The notes under the pieces: model-generated | What the model was told of the DNA's origin: nothing | Database searches by the model: none | What the model saw: only the letters and a program-made list of their open reading frames with translations | Position numbers and translations under genes: made by a program | NCBI RefSeq assembly: GCF_000153285.1 | Contig: NZ_CH724168.1 | Coordinates: forward strand, 293,823-357,822 | Direction: 5' to 3' | DNA length: 64,000 nt | Source of the DNA: Synechococcus sp. WH 7805 | GTDB lineage: Bacteria > Cyanobacteriota > Cyanobacteriia > PCC-6307 > Cyanobiaceae | In this document: positions 34,919-43,272 of the stretch, one piece after another | Layout: each line of letters starts with the position of its first letter | Numbering within the stretch: position 1 is the first letter of the stretch

Positions 34919-36118
34919 ATGATGGTTTCCGGCCTGCCGATGACGCACTCTCTTCCCCAGGTCGAATCGCGCCATCGCCGATCCGTTGGCCCTATCAATA
35001 CCCCTGACCGCCTCTTGCTGGGTCCCGGTCCCTCAAACGCCCATCCAACAGTTCTATCTGCACTGGCGAGAACTCCGATCGGTCATCTGGATCCTCTCTA
35101 TGTCGATCTGATGGGTGAGGTTCAGGAGTTGCTCCGCTACGCCTGGCAGACGGACAATCGGCTCACCTTGCCCATGAGTGGCACGGGGAGCGCGGCGATG
35201 GAAGCCACCCTGGCAAACACGGTCGAGCCCGGAGATCGGGTCTTAGTAGCGGTTAAGGGGTATTTCGGAAATCGTCTTGCCGACATGGCAGGCCGTTACA
35301 GGGCCGATGTTCGGGTGATCGAAAAGCCATGGGGCGAGGCGTTCACTCTTGATGAGTTGGCCGCCGCCCTGGAGCATCACAAGCCTGCGATCCTGGCGAT
35401 GGTTCATGCCGAAACCTCCACAGGCGTCTGCCAACCCATGGATGGAGTTGGTGATCTCTGCCGTCAGCACGACTGTCTGCTTCTCCTCGACACAGTCACC
35501 TCACTCGGTGGTGTTCCCCTCTATCTGGATGAGTGGAAGGTTGATATGGCTTACAGCTGCAGTCAGAAAGGCCTGAGCTGCCCTCCTGGTTTGGGACCCT
35601 TCACCATGGGCACCCGCGCGGAAGCCAAACTTGCTGCACGCAAGGACAAGGTTCCCAATTGGTATCTGGATGTTTCCTTGCTGAATCAGTACTGGGGAAG
35701 TGACAGGGTTTATCACCACACAGCTCCAGTGAACATGAACTTCGGAATGCGTGAAGCCCTACGCCTGCTGGCTGAGGAAGGGCTGGAGAATGCCTGGTCA
35801 CGGCATCGCCGCAATGCCGAAGCGCTCTGGAATGGACTGCAATCCCTTGGGCTTGAAATGCATGTACCTGAGGAACTACGGCTGCCTACCCTCTCAACCG
35901 TGAAGATCCCCGACGATGTGGATGGAAAGGCTTTCTCCTCTCATCTGCTCAATACCCATGGCATCGAAGTTGGCGGTGGTCTTGGTGTTTTGGCAGGAAA
36001 GATCTGGAGAATCGGTTTGATGGGTTACAACTCCACTCCAGAGAATGTGGATCGGCTCCTCAATTTGTTTGAGTCTGAGCTTCCTCGTTTCCGCGAAGGA
36101 TCCTGCGTCGCTGCCTGA
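34919..36118 (+). CDS. Class V aminotransferase, alanine-glyoxylate/serine-pyruvate type
   Basis: The 399-residue PLP enzyme has LLLGPGPSNAHPTVLSAL, SGTGSAAMEATLANTVEPGDRVLV, the cofactor Asp in LLLLDTVTSLGGVPL, and the Schiff-base lysine in AYSCSQKGLSCPPGLGP. The C-terminal part has GIEVGGGLGVLAGKIWRIGLMGYNS. This group transfers amino groups to glyoxylate from alanine or serine, which fits photorespiratory glycolate metabolism. Two ATGs (34919, 34922) and one at 34940 are possible starts. Its last 59 bases overlap the convergent tadA. Confidence 0.93.
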   Translation: MMVSGLPMTHSLPQVESRHRRSVGPINTPDRLLLGPGPSNAHPTVLSALARTPIGHLDPLYVDLMGEVQELLRYAWQTDNRLTLPMSGTGSAAMEATLANTVEPGDRVLVAVKGYFGNRLADMAGRYRADVRVIEKPWGEAFTLDELAAALEHHKPAILAMVHAETSTGVCQPMDGVGDLCRQHDCLLLLDTVTSLGGVPLYLDEWKVDMAYSCSQKGLSCPPGLGPFTMGTRAEAKLAARKDKVPNWYLDVSLLNQYWGSDRVYHHTAPVNMNFGMREALRLLAEEGLENAWSRHRRNAEALWNGLQSLGLEMHVPEELRLPTLSTVKIPDDVDGKAFSSHLLNTHGIEVGGGLGVLAGKIWRIGLMGYNSTPENVDRLLNLFESELPRFREGSCVAA

Positions 36119-36581
36119 ACCAGCCCGCCAAGAGCGCAGAGGCTTCCTCTTCCATGACTCCCCCAATCACGTGCATGTGGTGGTGGGCGCTTTCATGGTC
36201 AGCGAGGTTGATCGTGCTGCCAAGCCCACCGCGCTTGCGGTCTTTGGCAGCGAAAATCACCTGTCCAACTCTGGCTTGCACGAGAGCACCGGCACACATC
36301 GGGCATGGCTCCAGAGTCACTAACAGGGTGCAGTGGTTCATGCGCCAGTCACCGAGGACCCAGGCGCCCTGACGTAACGCCATCAATTCCGCATGACCAA
36401 GGGGGTCGATGTGGGTTTCTCTGCGATTGGAACCGTGGCCAATGCACCGTCCTGCTTCATCGAGAAGAACAGCTGCGACAGGAATCTCTCCAGTCGCTCC
36501 CACGCGCTCAGCCCGTTTGAGCAGTCGCTGCATCCACGCTTTCAACGCCTTGTCTGTCAGCTGAACCGGGTCCGCCCGCAC
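36060..36581 (-). CDS. tadA: tRNA-specific adenosine deaminase
   Basis: TadA converts the wobble adenosine of tRNA-Arg to inosine. The 173-residue product has the cytidine deaminase-like zinc site: HAE in DPLGHAELMALRQG and PCPMC in TLEPCPMCAGALVQARVG. These are followed by FAAKDRKRGGLGSTINLADHESAHHHMHV, typical for bacterial TadA. The start is GTG at 36579-36581; a later ATG (36533) would drop the first helix. Its end overlaps the aminotransferase gene by 59 bases. Confidence 0.95.
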   Translation of the reverse strand: MRADPVQLTDKALKAWMQRLLKRAERVGATGEIPVAAVLLDEAGRCIGHGSNRRETHIDPLGHAELMALRQGAWVLGDWRMNHCTLLVTLEPCPMCAGALVQARVGQVIFAAKDRKRGGLGSTINLADHESAHHHMHVIGGVMEEEASALLAGWFRQRRRILRGNEEAQTQTN

Positions 36582-36627
36582 GGCCGTTCATCCCTGCTTT
36601 CCATCCAATGTGCCACCACAGGTGACA

Positions 36628-38073
36628 ATGGTTTTTGATCGCAACTCTTACTTGCACGGCCCTGCTCGGACATCTTCTGAAGCGTTGGACCCGTTGGCTG
36701 CCTTTGCATCACCTGATGCCCTTGATCCTCAGTTGCAGAGGTTTCTGGAAGAGGCCTGCGCCTCACTTTGTCGATGGTTCGGAACCGCAAACCAGCGCTC
36801 ACCCCTGCCTTCGCTCCGTTTGCTTCCTGATGCCTTTCCCGAAACGGAAGGGCTTGGGGCACAGCGTCTTCTGGATGATCTTCAGCAGGTCATGGATGGT
36901 GCTTACCAACCCTCCCATCCCGGTGCCTTGGCCCATTTGGATCCACCCCCAAACACGGCCTCGATTGCTGCGGAACTGATCTGTGCGGGACTTAATAACA
37001 ATCTTCTCGCTGAGGAACTCTCACCGAGCCTTTCGCAACTGGAGCGCCAACTCTGTGAATGGTTTGCGTCCTGCTTCGACCTCCCGATGGGATCGGGAGG
37101 CGTTGCTGCCAGTGGCGGCACTCTGAGCAACCTCACTGCTCTGGTCACAGCGCGACATTCTCTTGGGCTGAATGCAGTTTCTGAAGCTGTCGTTCTGACA
37201 AGCGACGATGCCCATGTGTCCTTGGCCAAGGCCTGCAGGGTGATGGGTTTGAACGCCGATGCACTACGGCGGATTCCCGTCGATGCCAGTGGATGTCTTC
37301 GGCTGGATGCTCTTCAGTACGAACTAAACCTTCTCGCGGTTGAGAATCGTCCATGTCTGGCCGTTGTCGCCACGGCTGGCACGACGGTTCGTGGTGCGAT
37401 CGACCCCTTGCGTGCGATTGCGGAGATCGCTCGCAACCATGGCACCTGGTTGCATGTGGATGGCGCCATCGGCGCTGTCTTTGCACTGTCGGGGAAGACC
37501 CGTGAACTGGTGGACGGATTAGAAGAGGCCGATTCAATCACCGTGAATCCCCAGAAACTGCTCGGGATCGCCAAAACGTCCTCCCTGTTGCTGGTTCGCG
37601 ATCAGTCCACCCTTCACGCTGCGTTCGGAACCGGACTTCCTTACATGGAGCCTGCCACCGTTGGTGCCCATGGTGGTGAGATCGGACTGCAGGGAAGCAG
37701 GCCAGCAGAAATCCTCAAGCTTTGGCTCGGATTGCGTCAACTCGGAATGGCTGGAATCGACTCGCTTCTGAGCAATGCTTTGGCACGCAAAGAGCGGTTG
37801 CAGCAAAGCCTTGACGGTCAGGCGCTGGATGTTGTGTCGGGTCCGCTTCATCTGTTGGCCTGTGCACCGAAAAATACTGATGCTGACCAATGTGATCGTT
37901 GGTCAGCTCAACTTCGCCAGCGTCTACTCGATGAACAGATCATGGTGTCAAGACCCTGCTACCGGGGGCGTCACCACATCAAGGTTGTCCTGGGCAATCC
38001 ACATACGTCCGATGCGCTGATCAAACATTTGGGGATGATCATCAATCAATCGATCGTTCGGAGTGTTCACTGA
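36628..38073 (+). CDS. Group II PLP-dependent decarboxylase
   Basis: A 481-residue member of the glutamate/diaminobutyrate/aromatic amino acid decarboxylase family. Visible elements are GALAHLDPPPNTASIAAEL, ASGGTLSNLTALVTAR, HVSLAKACRVMGL, the PLP aspartate region HGTWLHVDGAIGAVFALS, and the lysine in ITVNPQKLLGIAKTSSLL. The lysine motif has Gln where most relatives have His. The substrate cannot be assigned: glutamate, 2,4-diaminobutyrate or an aromatic amino acid are options. GTG at 36610 is an alternative start. The next gene overlaps its stop by one base. Confidence 0.88.
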   Translation: MVFDRNSYLHGPARTSSEALDPLAAFASPDALDPQLQRFLEEACASLCRWFGTANQRSPLPSLRLLPDAFPETEGLGAQRLLDDLQQVMDGAYQPSHPGALAHLDPPPNTASIAAELICAGLNNNLLAEELSPSLSQLERQLCEWFASCFDLPMGSGGVAASGGTLSNLTALVTARHSLGLNAVSEAVVLTSDDAHVSLAKACRVMGLNADALRRIPVDASGCLRLDALQYELNLLAVENRPCLAVVATAGTTVRGAIDPLRAIAEIARNHGTWLHVDGAIGAVFALSGKTRELVDGLEEADSITVNPQKLLGIAKTSSLLLVRDQSTLHAAFGTGLPYMEPATVGAHGGEIGLQGSRPAEILKLWLGLRQLGMAGIDSLLSNALARKERLQQSLDGQALDVVSGPLHLLACAPKNTDADQCDRWSAQLRQRLLDEQIMVSRPCYRGRHHIKVVLGNPHTSDALIKHLGMIINQSIVRSVH

Positions 38074-38324
38074 TGGCAGGATCTGAGGCACAACCGAAAC
38101 GAGGTCGGTGGATCGCAGTGCTCACCGGCGCTATTTCGATTCTGATCGGGGTGCTCTATCTCGGTTTGATCACGGTTCTCGATAGCCGCGGTCCGATGCG
38201 TCCCCCTCCGCCTGAGGCCCTGGTCGGGGCGGAAGTCGTTTCTTCACCTGCTGTTGAAGGGGGTCCACCACCCGTCGCAGCGCAGTCTCAAGAAATTCCT
38301 TCAGTGAGCGATCGCGACGGTTGA
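38073..38324 (+). CDS. Small single-span membrane protein, overlaps a convergent gene
   Basis: The 83-residue product has a basic N-terminus, one membrane span (about residues 13-36, WIAVLTGAISILIGVLYLGLITVL) followed by DSRGPMRPPPPEALVG, and a flexible Pro/Ala/Gln tail. TGATG coupling to the decarboxylase supports translation. The last 155 bases lie antisense to the end of the GTPase gene. The part up to PPPPEAL looks conserved; the tail could be unconstrained. Confidence 0.65.
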   Translation: MAGSEAQPKRGRWIAVLTGAISILIGVLYLGLITVLDSRGPMRPPPPEALVGAEVVSSPAVEGGPPPVAAQSQEIPSVSDRDG

Positions 38325-39765
38325 GGTCGTAATGCCTCAACACAACGTCTTGAACGCCGCCATCGCCCCAATCTTGATCCTGTTGAAAGAACGTGATGAA
38401 GCTGGCACCGGCGATCCTGGTGAGCCATCCAGCCGCCACACCCTGGACTGCCCTGCCCAGCAGAAGCGTGGGAAGGTTCACGCTCAGTGCTGTTCCAATG
38501 ATGGCCACCCCACCTTTCACAACGCCAAGGCCTGCCAACGTTCTCCCCACTGAGATCGCTAATTCCTGCGCCCTTGCACGCGTGAGTTGAACGCCATACA
38601 CAGCAGCCACCTCCATCACCATCTGGGCATTGACCGCAGCTGTTCCGAGCAGATCCACTCCCGGTAAGGGAGTGGCTGCCACCACACCTGCGCTGATCCA
38701 CGTGTAGCGATCGACGATGCGACGGCCCTCCCTCTCCCTTTGCCGATCGAGAAGGCTGCGGCCGGTCTCACCAAGCGATCGGCACTGAAGAAGGATGTTG
38801 TCGGCAAGCAGCTCCTCGCCGTCTTGATGCAGGACGACGGCCAGGCGTCTGAGCAGCTGCCCGACCTCCGCAGGTGGCTGGAGAGGTTTCTGGCCTGGTC
38901 TCGGCAGAGACTGGGGTGCTGCACTCGTGCCGACCACATCCTCGGGGGCCAGCCATCCCAGGCAGCGTTCCCGCAGCAGCATCATCAGCCGTCGCTCCTC
39001 TTCCTCACCCCTCAGATCGCATTTGTTCAGGACAAGGAGCAGCCTTTTGCCAAGACCAGAGAGACTTTGGACAACGGCCAGTTCCTGGCTGCGCAGATCA
39101 CCATCCACGACAACCAACATCAGATCAGCGCGCGATGCCCTTCGTCTGGCTTGTTGCTCGCGGGTGCGGCCATCCTGTCCTCCTTCAAGGATTCCGGGTG
39201 TATCCACAAGAAGCACGCCTCGCTCCAAGCCTTTCAGTCTCAGGCGATAGGAGCGGATTTCATTGGTCGATCCCATGGATGCCCCAACCTTGCCCACGAT
39301 GTCCTGCAACAGGGCACGGATCAAGGAGGTCTTTCCGCTTGATCCGGTCCCGAACACCACCACTTCCAGATCGCCACGCTCGAGTTGCTGAGCCACCCGC
39401 TCCCGTTCTTCCTGCAATGATCGGCGCGCGACATCGTCCTGAAGTCGAGCGAGAAGTCGGTCCACACTGTCGAGACTCTGACGGGCTGCTTCCCGTCGGT
39501 TGCCAGGTGGTTCGGGGCGATCAGAGTCCGCCACCTGAGAGCGGCGTCCTTGCTTCCAGCGTTTCAGCCACGGAACACCCACTTGGATCAGTGCCGCCAC
39601 CAGGAGCACTGTCCCGATGAGAAGTACGGGGCCAACGAGCCATGGGGGTAGCCAGTAGCTGAGATCCCAAAGCAGGTTGCGGATGGCCTGAAGCACCAAG
39701 CCGATCACCATCAAAGCGACCAGAGCAGCGGTTCCTGCCAGTAGCAAGCGGGTCTGCTGTTTCAT
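38170..39765 (-). CDS. Membrane-associated dynamin/Era-like GTPase with DUF697 domain
   Basis: A 531-residue protein with two N-terminal membrane spans (about residues 6-28 and 42-65), then a GTPase domain: G1 GTGSSGKTS, G3 DTPGILEG, and G4 NKCD in LLLVLNKCDLRGEEEE. The C-terminal DUF697 region has ISAGVVAATPLPGVDLLGTAAVNAQMVMEVAAVYG, hydrophobic hairpins, then a charged tail ending in a Pro-rich KKRLPPRPGPQ. Related YcjF-like proteins are membrane GTPases of unclear role. The start at MKQQTRLLLAG was chosen because the upstream residues overlap the PBP gene. Confidence 0.85.
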   Translation of the reverse strand: MKQQTRLLLAGTAALVALMVIGLVLQAIRNLLWDLSYWLPPWLVGPVLLIGTVLLVAALIQVGVPWLKRWKQGRRSQVADSDRPEPPGNRREAARQSLDSVDRLLARLQDDVARRSLQEERERVAQQLERGDLEVVVFGTGSSGKTSLIRALLQDIVGKVGASMGSTNEIRSYRLRLKGLERGVLLVDTPGILEGGQDGRTREQQARRRASRADLMLVVVDGDLRSQELAVVQSLSGLGKRLLLVLNKCDLRGEEEERRLMMLLRERCLGWLAPEDVVGTSAAPQSLPRPGQKPLQPPAEVGQLLRRLAVVLHQDGEELLADNILLQCRSLGETGRSLLDRQREREGRRIVDRYTWISAGVVAATPLPGVDLLGTAAVNAQMVMEVAAVYGVQLTRARAQELAISVGRTLAGLGVVKGGVAIIGTALSVNLPTLLLGRAVQGVAAGWLTRIAGASFITFFQQDQDWGDGGVQDVVLRHYDLNRRDRSLKEFLETALRRVVDPLQQQVKKRLPPRPGPQAEGDASDRGYREP

Positions 39766-39772
39766 CCGCTTG

Positions 39773-41932
39773 TTATCGCGTATTGAGCCCGCCGCGTCCT
39801 GCCGATCGGATGATCTCGCCCCAGAGCGAGGCCGCAAGAGCACTTGAGCTGGTCGATGGGCTGTTGTCGTCGTTTCCTAGCCAGATACCCAGCACCCAGT
39901 GAAGACTTGGTTCGTAGCCGATGAACAAAAGATCGCGCCCGTCATTGGTGGTTCCGGTTTTTCCTCCTTCCTGACCTCCAAGAGACGCTCCTGTTCCTGT
40001 GCCGTTTCTCACCACCGCTCTCAACATGGCCTGCATCTGTTTGGCAACCTCTGGACGGATGGCCTGACGGCCGGCATTGACGCTGTTCCCTGTTGCGCCA
40101 CTGAGACTGGTGCATCCCAGCTGATTGTCCTGTCGGCAGGTTTCAGCATCCAAGAGACGTCGGATGGTGGTGGGTGGTTTCCACAGCCCTTTGTTGACCA
40201 CGGCGGCATAGGCGCTCGTGAGCTCGATTAAGCGCACCTCGCTTTGCCCGAGAGCTAGACCGGGAACAGGGTCCAAAGGGGTTGTGATTCCCAAGGCACG
40301 AGCCTGACGGACCACTTGCTCGAGTCCCACACGCTTGGCCAGTCGTAGAGCAGCGGTGTTGCTGCTCGACGCAAAAGCATTGGTGAGCGTCAGACGCCCT
40401 TTGCAAGGACTTTCAAACCGCTGTCCCCCCCATTCCATAGCGCTGCAGTCGATGCTCTCACCGGGCTTGATTCCTCGGTCCAGAGCAGCGAGGTACGTCA
40501 TGAGCTTGAAGGTGCTTCCTGGCTGTCGCATCGCCATGGAGGCACGGTTGAACTGACTGAATCGGTAGTCGCGTCCACCCGCAATTGCCAGAACTCCACC
40601 ACTGCGACTATCGATCACGACCGCAGCACCCTCACTGACACCAAGTCCGCCGGCATTGCTGATCAAGTTGCGAAGGCGCCGCTCAATCACGCTCTGAAGA
40701 ACCGGATCAAGGTGGGTTTCGATCAGAAAATTGCCTTCCGCTGCCACCTCGGGGCCTACCAAAGCCGTCAGGTCTCTTCGAACCTGGTCGGTGTAAAAGG
40801 GAGCGGATCGACGCGTGGCTTTGCTGCTGCAGGCCGTTTGAGCCAGCTTGATGGGCTGACGCCGCGCAGCGCGTGCTTCATCCAAGGAGAGACGGCCGGC
40901 GTCGGCCATTTTGTTGAGAACCCTGTTGCGGGCTTCGAGGGCTCGCTGCGGAAACTGACAGGGGTCATGGCCGTTGGGCGATGGCAACAGGCCCACCAAC
41001 AGCGCCGCTTCCTCCACCGTGAGCGATCCGGCTGATTTGTTGAAAAAAGTTCGGGCTGCATCGTCGAAGCCCCATCCCACGCCGAGATAAACCCTGTTGA
41101 GGTAGCTCAGAAGAAGTTCACCTTTGCTGAAGCGACTTTCCAGCTGCAGGGCGACGAGCAGTTCTCTCCATTTCCGGCCCAGAGTGTCCCCCTCCCCGAC
41201 CAGATCCGGGTAAAGGCTTCTGGCCAGTTGCTGGGTGAGACTGCTTCCACCTTCCAGAACCTTGCCACCACTCAGGTTTGTGGCGAAGGCCCGCACCGTT
41301 CCAATCGGATCAACTCCTGGGTGCCACCAGAAACGGTTGTCTTCACTGCTGAGCAGAGCATTGATCAGAAATGGTGAAAAATCCGACAGAGAGGGAAGTT
41401 CGCGGTGGCGACTGGAATCAACGGAATCAAGAGGTTTGTTGTTGCCGTCGTAGATGGCCACCGGTCCGCGCACAGTGGCCAGTCGTCCCCGAACGGGAAC
41501 ATCCAGGCCAGCCAGAAGCAGCAGGGTGCCTGATCCTCCGAGGGCCAGTAGAAGTCCGATGCCGAGCCAGCGTCGGAACCGCTGCACAGCACGATCGGCT
41601 GGGTTTTCAAACAGGAGGGTTGGTGCTCCGGCTTCACTAGAAGGAGCCAGGCTGATTCGGTCGCCGTCTTTCAGCTCAATGTCCCTGACCCTGCGACCCT
41701 TCCACCAGAGCCCATTGGTTGAGTCCAGATCCTGGAGCCGCCACCGCCGATTGCGGCGCTGCAGCATCGCGTGCTGCCTGCTCACGGCGGGATGCTCGAT
41801 GCAGATTTCCAAGTCATGATCGCGACCGATTCGGTACCCCTCTCCATGCAAATGAAGGTTGTGATCGGGGAAGTCGTGCTGATGAATGGTCAGTCGGGCC
41901 GTGCCCTGATCCTCTGAATTAGGCGTTGCCAT
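39773..41932 (-). CDS. Class A penicillin-binding protein with N-terminal FHA domain
   Basis: The 719-residue product combines three parts. Residues about 10-110 form an FHA phosphopeptide-binding domain (YRIGRDHDLEICIEHPAVSRQHAML, DLDSTNGLWWKGRRV). After a membrane span comes the glycosyltransferase 51 domain (SSEDNRFWWHPGVDPIG, GGSSLTQQLARSL). The transpeptidase domain has SxxK in RQPGSTFKLMTY, SSSNTAALRLA, and KTG in GGKTGTTNDGRDLLFIGYEP. It builds and crosslinks peptidoglycan. The FHA part faces the cytosol, suggesting control by Ser/Thr phosphorylation. Its start overlaps the lspA end by 14 bases. Confidence 0.94.
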   Translation of the reverse strand: MATPNSEDQGTARLTIHQHDFPDHNLHLHGEGYRIGRDHDLEICIEHPAVSRQHAMLQRRNRRWRLQDLDSTNGLWWKGRRVRDIELKDGDRISLAPSSEAGAPTLLFENPADRAVQRFRRWLGIGLLLALGGSGTLLLLAGLDVPVRGRLATVRGPVAIYDGNNKPLDSVDSSRHRELPSLSDFSPFLINALLSSEDNRFWWHPGVDPIGTVRAFATNLSGGKVLEGGSSLTQQLARSLYPDLVGEGDTLGRKWRELLVALQLESRFSKGELLLSYLNRVYLGVGWGFDDAARTFFNKSAGSLTVEEAALLVGLLPSPNGHDPCQFPQRALEARNRVLNKMADAGRLSLDEARAARRQPIKLAQTACSSKATRRSAPFYTDQVRRDLTALVGPEVAAEGNFLIETHLDPVLQSVIERRLRNLISNAGGLGVSEGAAVVIDSRSGGVLAIAGGRDYRFSQFNRASMAMRQPGSTFKLMTYLAALDRGIKPGESIDCSAMEWGGQRFESPCKGRLTLTNAFASSSNTAALRLAKRVGLEQVVRQARALGITTPLDPVPGLALGQSEVRLIELTSAYAAVVNKGLWKPPTTIRRLLDAETCRQDNQLGCTSLSGATGNSVNAGRQAIRPEVAKQMQAMLRAVVRNGTGTGASLGGQEGGKTGTTNDGRDLLFIGYEPSLHWVLGIWLGNDDNSPSTSSSALAASLWGEIIRSAGRGGLNTR

Positions 41933-42419
41933 GGCGTTCATGGAAGGCGTCGATGGCGAAGCAGATGACGGCGAGATTGATAACGACATCAGCCCAGTTG
42001 AAAATGGGGAAGTTGATCGGAATCAGTTCAAGAAAATCGGTGACATAACCCAATCGCCAGCGATCAATACCATTGCCGAGGGTTCCCCCGAGCAGAAAAG
42101 CGAGAGCCAGTCCCATCCAAAGACCACGTTTGGGCTGACTCCAGATCCAGCCTGTGACTCCAAGCGTCACCAGCAAGCTGAGCACACCAAGCCAGAGCGT
42201 GGAATCGGTGAACAAACTGAAAGCGGCTCCACTGTTCTGCACGAGACGCAGCTGCAGAAATCCGGGAATGAACGACACCGGCCTGCCAAGGATCAAGGCG
42301 GAATGAGCCCAGTACTTGCTCCACTGGTCAAGAATCACCATCAAGGCGCTGATGAGGAGCAGTGATCCGCGCCCTAAAGAACGGTGGCTGCGTTTCATTG
42401 ATCGTCCTGCTGCGTTCAT
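41919..42419 (-). CDS. lspA: Prolipoprotein signal peptidase
   Basis: LspA removes signal peptides from lipid-modified prolipoproteins. The 166-residue, four-span protein has VILDQWSKYWAHS, RLVQNSGAAFSLF, and the catalytic aspartates in GGTLGNGIDRWRLGYVTDFLEL and FNWADVVINLAVICFAID. The ATG at 42417-42419 overlaps the bioY stop (ATGA), which decided the start over a Met seven codons later. The gene ends inside the PBP start in another frame. Confidence 0.96.
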   Translation of the reverse strand: MNAAGRSMKRSHRSLGRGSLLLISALMVILDQWSKYWAHSALILGRPVSFIPGFLQLRLVQNSGAAFSLFTDSTLWLGVLSLLVTLGVTGWIWSQPKRGLWMGLALAFLLGGTLGNGIDRWRLGYVTDFLELIPINFPIFNWADVVINLAVICFAIDAFHERHGNA

Positions 42420-42988
42420 TCCACCCACAGGAGACTCCGGATCCCACGGGCCAGAAGACCCGCCGCGCAGCAAAGAGCGAGTTGAGCGGCCAGAGGTCCC
42501 AGGCTGTAACTGAACAAGAGTTCGGCAAGGGGGGCCTGCCATCGTTCGAACTCAGCACCGATGATGAGATTGAGCAGACCGCACACTTGGATGATCAGCA
42601 GACCCGTCATGGCGGCCAACGTGAGTCGGGTGATGTCATTCATGCCGCTCTGCTGGGACAACCGTCCTGTCAGCCATGCTGCGGGAACAAATCCCGCTAG
42701 GTATCCGAACCCCGGTGTGAGCACGTAAGCAAAGCCCCCGCCACCGTGAAACACAGGGAGATCGACCAGACCGATGGTCAGGTAAGCAACCGAAGCGATC
42801 ACACCGGCTCGAGGTCCTGCCACCAGGGAGCAGATGAGCAGTGCCGGAACCTGCCAGGTACTGGGCAGAGACAACACCGGTGGCGGGAGTTCAGGCAATG
42901 GAATCACCAGGGCAGCCTGAATGAGGCTCCCCACAAGAATCAGGAACAGTCCGGCGACAGCGCCGCTCCACGTGGCTATAGCCCTCAC
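42416..42988 (-). CDS. bioY: Biotin transporter substrate-binding subunit BioY
   Basis: BioY is the S-component of ECF-type biotin uptake and can work alone or with a shared energising module. The 190-residue, six-span protein has ALLICSLVAGPRAGVIASVAYLTIGLVDLPVFHGGGGFAYVLTPGFGYLAGFV, which contains the typical BioY GxFxY/PxxGYL region, and an ending with ARGIR. The start is GTG. No bioM/bioN genes are adjacent. It heads the reverse bioY-lspA-PBP operon. Confidence 0.92.
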   Translation of the reverse strand: MRAIATWSGAVAGLFLILVGSLIQAALVIPLPELPPPVLSLPSTWQVPALLICSLVAGPRAGVIASVAYLTIGLVDLPVFHGGGGFAYVLTPGFGYLAGFVPAAWLTGRLSQQSGMNDITRLTLAAMTGLLIIQVCGLLNLIIGAEFERWQAPLAELLFSYSLGPLAAQLALCCAAGLLARGIRSLLWVE

Positions 42989-43044
42989 GGGCAGTCGTCA
43001 GCTGGCACCATCCTGCTGTAAGAGGAAGGCATTGCCCAGCTTTC

Positions 43045-43272
43045 ATGACCGTTTCCATTGGTGACCATGTGCGACTGCTCCGCGCCCAGCCCTACCTGAA
43101 GACAGCGGATCCGATGCCGATGCTCCGTCCTCCCGATCTCGTGGATCTCGATGACGTCGGCATCGTTGTTTCTCTGCTCCCTGCAGAAACCGTCGCAGTG
43201 CGTTTCTCCCGCGGAACATTTCTCTTGGCGGTTGATGCGTTGTCCCTTGTCGACAATCAAGCGTCAAGTTGA
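43045..43272 (+). CDS. SipA-like protein (DUF3148), probable NblS-interacting family
   Basis: A 75-residue protein with IGDHVRLLRAQPYLKTADPMPMLRPPDLVDLDDVGIV followed by VRFSRGTFLLAVDAL. The PYLKTADPMPMLRPPD core is that of the DUF3148/SipA family, small SH3-like proteins. A member binds the histidine kinase NblS and stimulates its autophosphorylation. Role here is inferred from the family. Its end overlaps the convergent M16 gene by 9 bases. Confidence 0.85.
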   Translation: MTVSIGDHVRLLRAQPYLKTADPMPMLRPPDLVDLDDVGIVVSLLPAETVAVRFSRGTFLLAVDALSLVDNQASS

